This document shows, piece after piece, positions 12,971-13,680 of a DNA stretch of 13,680 bases. The notes under the pieces are model-generated. The model was not told where the DNA came from, made no database searches, and saw only the letters and a list, made by a program, of their open reading frames with translations. The stretch is taken from positions 1 to 13,680 of the forward strand of contig PFKL01000038.1 in the NCBI GenBank assembly GCA_002784245.1. The letters run 5' to 3'. Position numbers and translations under genes: made by a program. The first letter of the stretch is position 1; each line of letters starts with the position of its first letter. Source of the stretch: Comamonadaceae bacterium CG_4_10_14_3_um_filter_60_75. Lineage in GTDB: Bacteria > Pseudomonadota > Gammaproteobacteria > Burkholderiales > Burkholderiaceae_C.

Positions 12971-13680
12971 GGTCGTCTCCAGGGGTGATGGTGGTGATAA
13001 GTTGCCAATGCAGCAGCAGCGCCAGAGCGCCGCTCAGGTCAAAGTTGGTCGCCTGTTCACTGGCCTGACTGGCCGCTGCCATCAAGGTTTGCCCGGCTTG
13101 CAGCGCACCGATGAATACCCCTGCGCCGGGCCGAAGTTCGAGCGTGTTCACGTCCAGCGCGTGCCGAAACACCAGCGCGGTCTGCGCAACATCCGGGTCA
13201 ACCGTTGACAGGGACGTTGTGCCCTGGTGCGCCGCCCACAGCGACACCACGGCAAAAGGCGATGCAATAACCTGCACAGATGGATGCAACCCCAGCCGCA
13301 AGTGTTCAAGCTGATGGGGGTCAGTCAAGGCGCTTTGCAGCGCTTGGTTGGGCAGGGGCAGCACATCAGCTGCGTGGTAGGCCAGCACCTGTGCCATCTC
13401 CAAGCGCGCCACGTCGGCCAGATAGGGCACCGACGCGGCAGGCGGGAAGCTGGCCACAAAGTCAGCCAAGCCCTGCCCGTAATAAGCCATGACGGCGCTG
13501 CGGGGTGGGTTCGCCAGCGCAAACACCTTGGCCATGGCGCGGAAAAATTCCTCCCCCACCAACTGTTGCACTACCGGATAGGTGTCGGCCAGCGCGTCGA
13601 TCAAGGACACCACCACGTTGTTGCGGTACACCGCATAGCGCGTGGCAGGGTCAGAGTTGTTCCAGGTTTTCAGGCCGCTG
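12954..13680 (-). CDS. DUF2063 (HvfC/BufC-like) putative DNA-binding domain protein, 5' part outside window
   Basis: About 241 residues are visible. The frame is open to the right edge: before the GTG at 13631 it reads SGLKTWNNSDPATRYAV, so that codon is an internal Val within the family motif RYAVYRNNVV. Other family marks are SLIDALADTYPVVQQLVGEE, NPPRSAVMAYYGQGLADF and PYLADVARLEMAQVLAYHAA. The family is annotated as 'putative DNA-binding domain', but in HvfB/HvfC systems the DUF2063 protein is the partner that presents the precursor peptide to the DUF692 iron enzyme, which modifies cysteines to oxazolone/thioamide. The DUF692 gene is usually directly upstream, here beyond the window. Stop overlaps the DoxX start by 17 bases. 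Confidence 0.88.
   Translation of the reverse strand, partial: SGLKTWNNSDPATRYAVYRNNVVVSLIDALADTYPVVQQLVGEEFFRAMAKVFALANPPRSAVMAYYGQGLADFVASFPPAASVPYLADVARLEMAQVLAYHAADVLPLPNQALQSALTDPHQLEHLRLGLHPSVQVIASPFAVVSLWAAHQGTTSLSTVDPDVAQTALVFRHALDVNTLELRPGAGVFIGALQAGQTLMAAASQASEQATNFDLSGALALLLHWQLITTITPGDDHEPEH

Noticed and set aside
13629..13631. GTG at 13631 as start of the DUF2063 gene
   Set aside because: The frame stays open to the window edge and the preceding residues (RYA) belong to the conserved RYAVYRNN motif.

Overview
The window looks like chromosomal DNA from a betaproteobacterium of the Burkholderiales, probably Comamonadaceae (Rhodoferax/Polaromonas-like). This is inferred from GC-rich coding sequence, a TctA permease, the yqjD-yqjE-yqjK set, a glnK-amtB pair with a long Ala/Pro linker in AmtB, and the general protein style. 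No rRNA, tRNA, CRISPR array, insertion sequence or phage gene was seen.

Left part (1-7037), mostly housekeeping. A TctA-type carboxylate transporter permease enters from the left edge. It converges on a minus-strand operon of three small membrane proteins (yqjD/DUF883, yqjE, yqjK-like) with a recognisable sigma-70 promoter. A minus-strand SMP-30/gluconolactonase-like gene follows, separated by a clear intrinsic terminator from the minus-strand glnK-amtB nitrogen operon. The glnK/comM intergenic region holds a well-formed sigma-54 promoter, a near-consensus NtrC site and, directly beside it, a LexA-type CTGT-N8-ACAG box. The box overlaps the best candidate -10 element of comM, which runs on the plus strand.

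Right part (7067-13680), a redox/metal stress island. Around 9216-9446 two transcription units diverge. The minus unit encodes a 59-residue Cys-rich secreted or lipoprotein-like peptide, a His-rich protein of unknown function, a periplasmic thioredoxin-like protein and a CcdA-type membrane thiol reductant carrier. The plus unit encodes a free-standing FAD oxidoreductase of the type often fused to SelD, a small NrtS-like membrane protein, an ECF sigma factor and a soluble zinc-binding (ZAS) anti-sigma factor. The last three reading frames are linked by ATGA overlaps. Both units have the same upstream pattern, TGTAA(C/G)A-N16-CGACT. I therefore infer that they form one autoregulated ECF regulon.

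Converging on the sigma/anti-sigma pair is a minus-strand operon entering from the right edge: a DUF2063 (HvfC/BufC-like) gene, a DoxX-family (HvfD-like) gene and a YiiX/YebB-like papain-fold cysteine hydrolase. DUF2063 and DoxX genes usually accompany a DUF692 enzyme and a Cys-containing precursor peptide in bufferin/oxazolin copper-binding clusters, so those genes may lie just beyond the right edge. Taken together the island looks like an ECF-controlled thiol/metal response. The Cys-rich peptide with its His-rich neighbour and dedicated CcdA/thioredoxin pair is the least described part.
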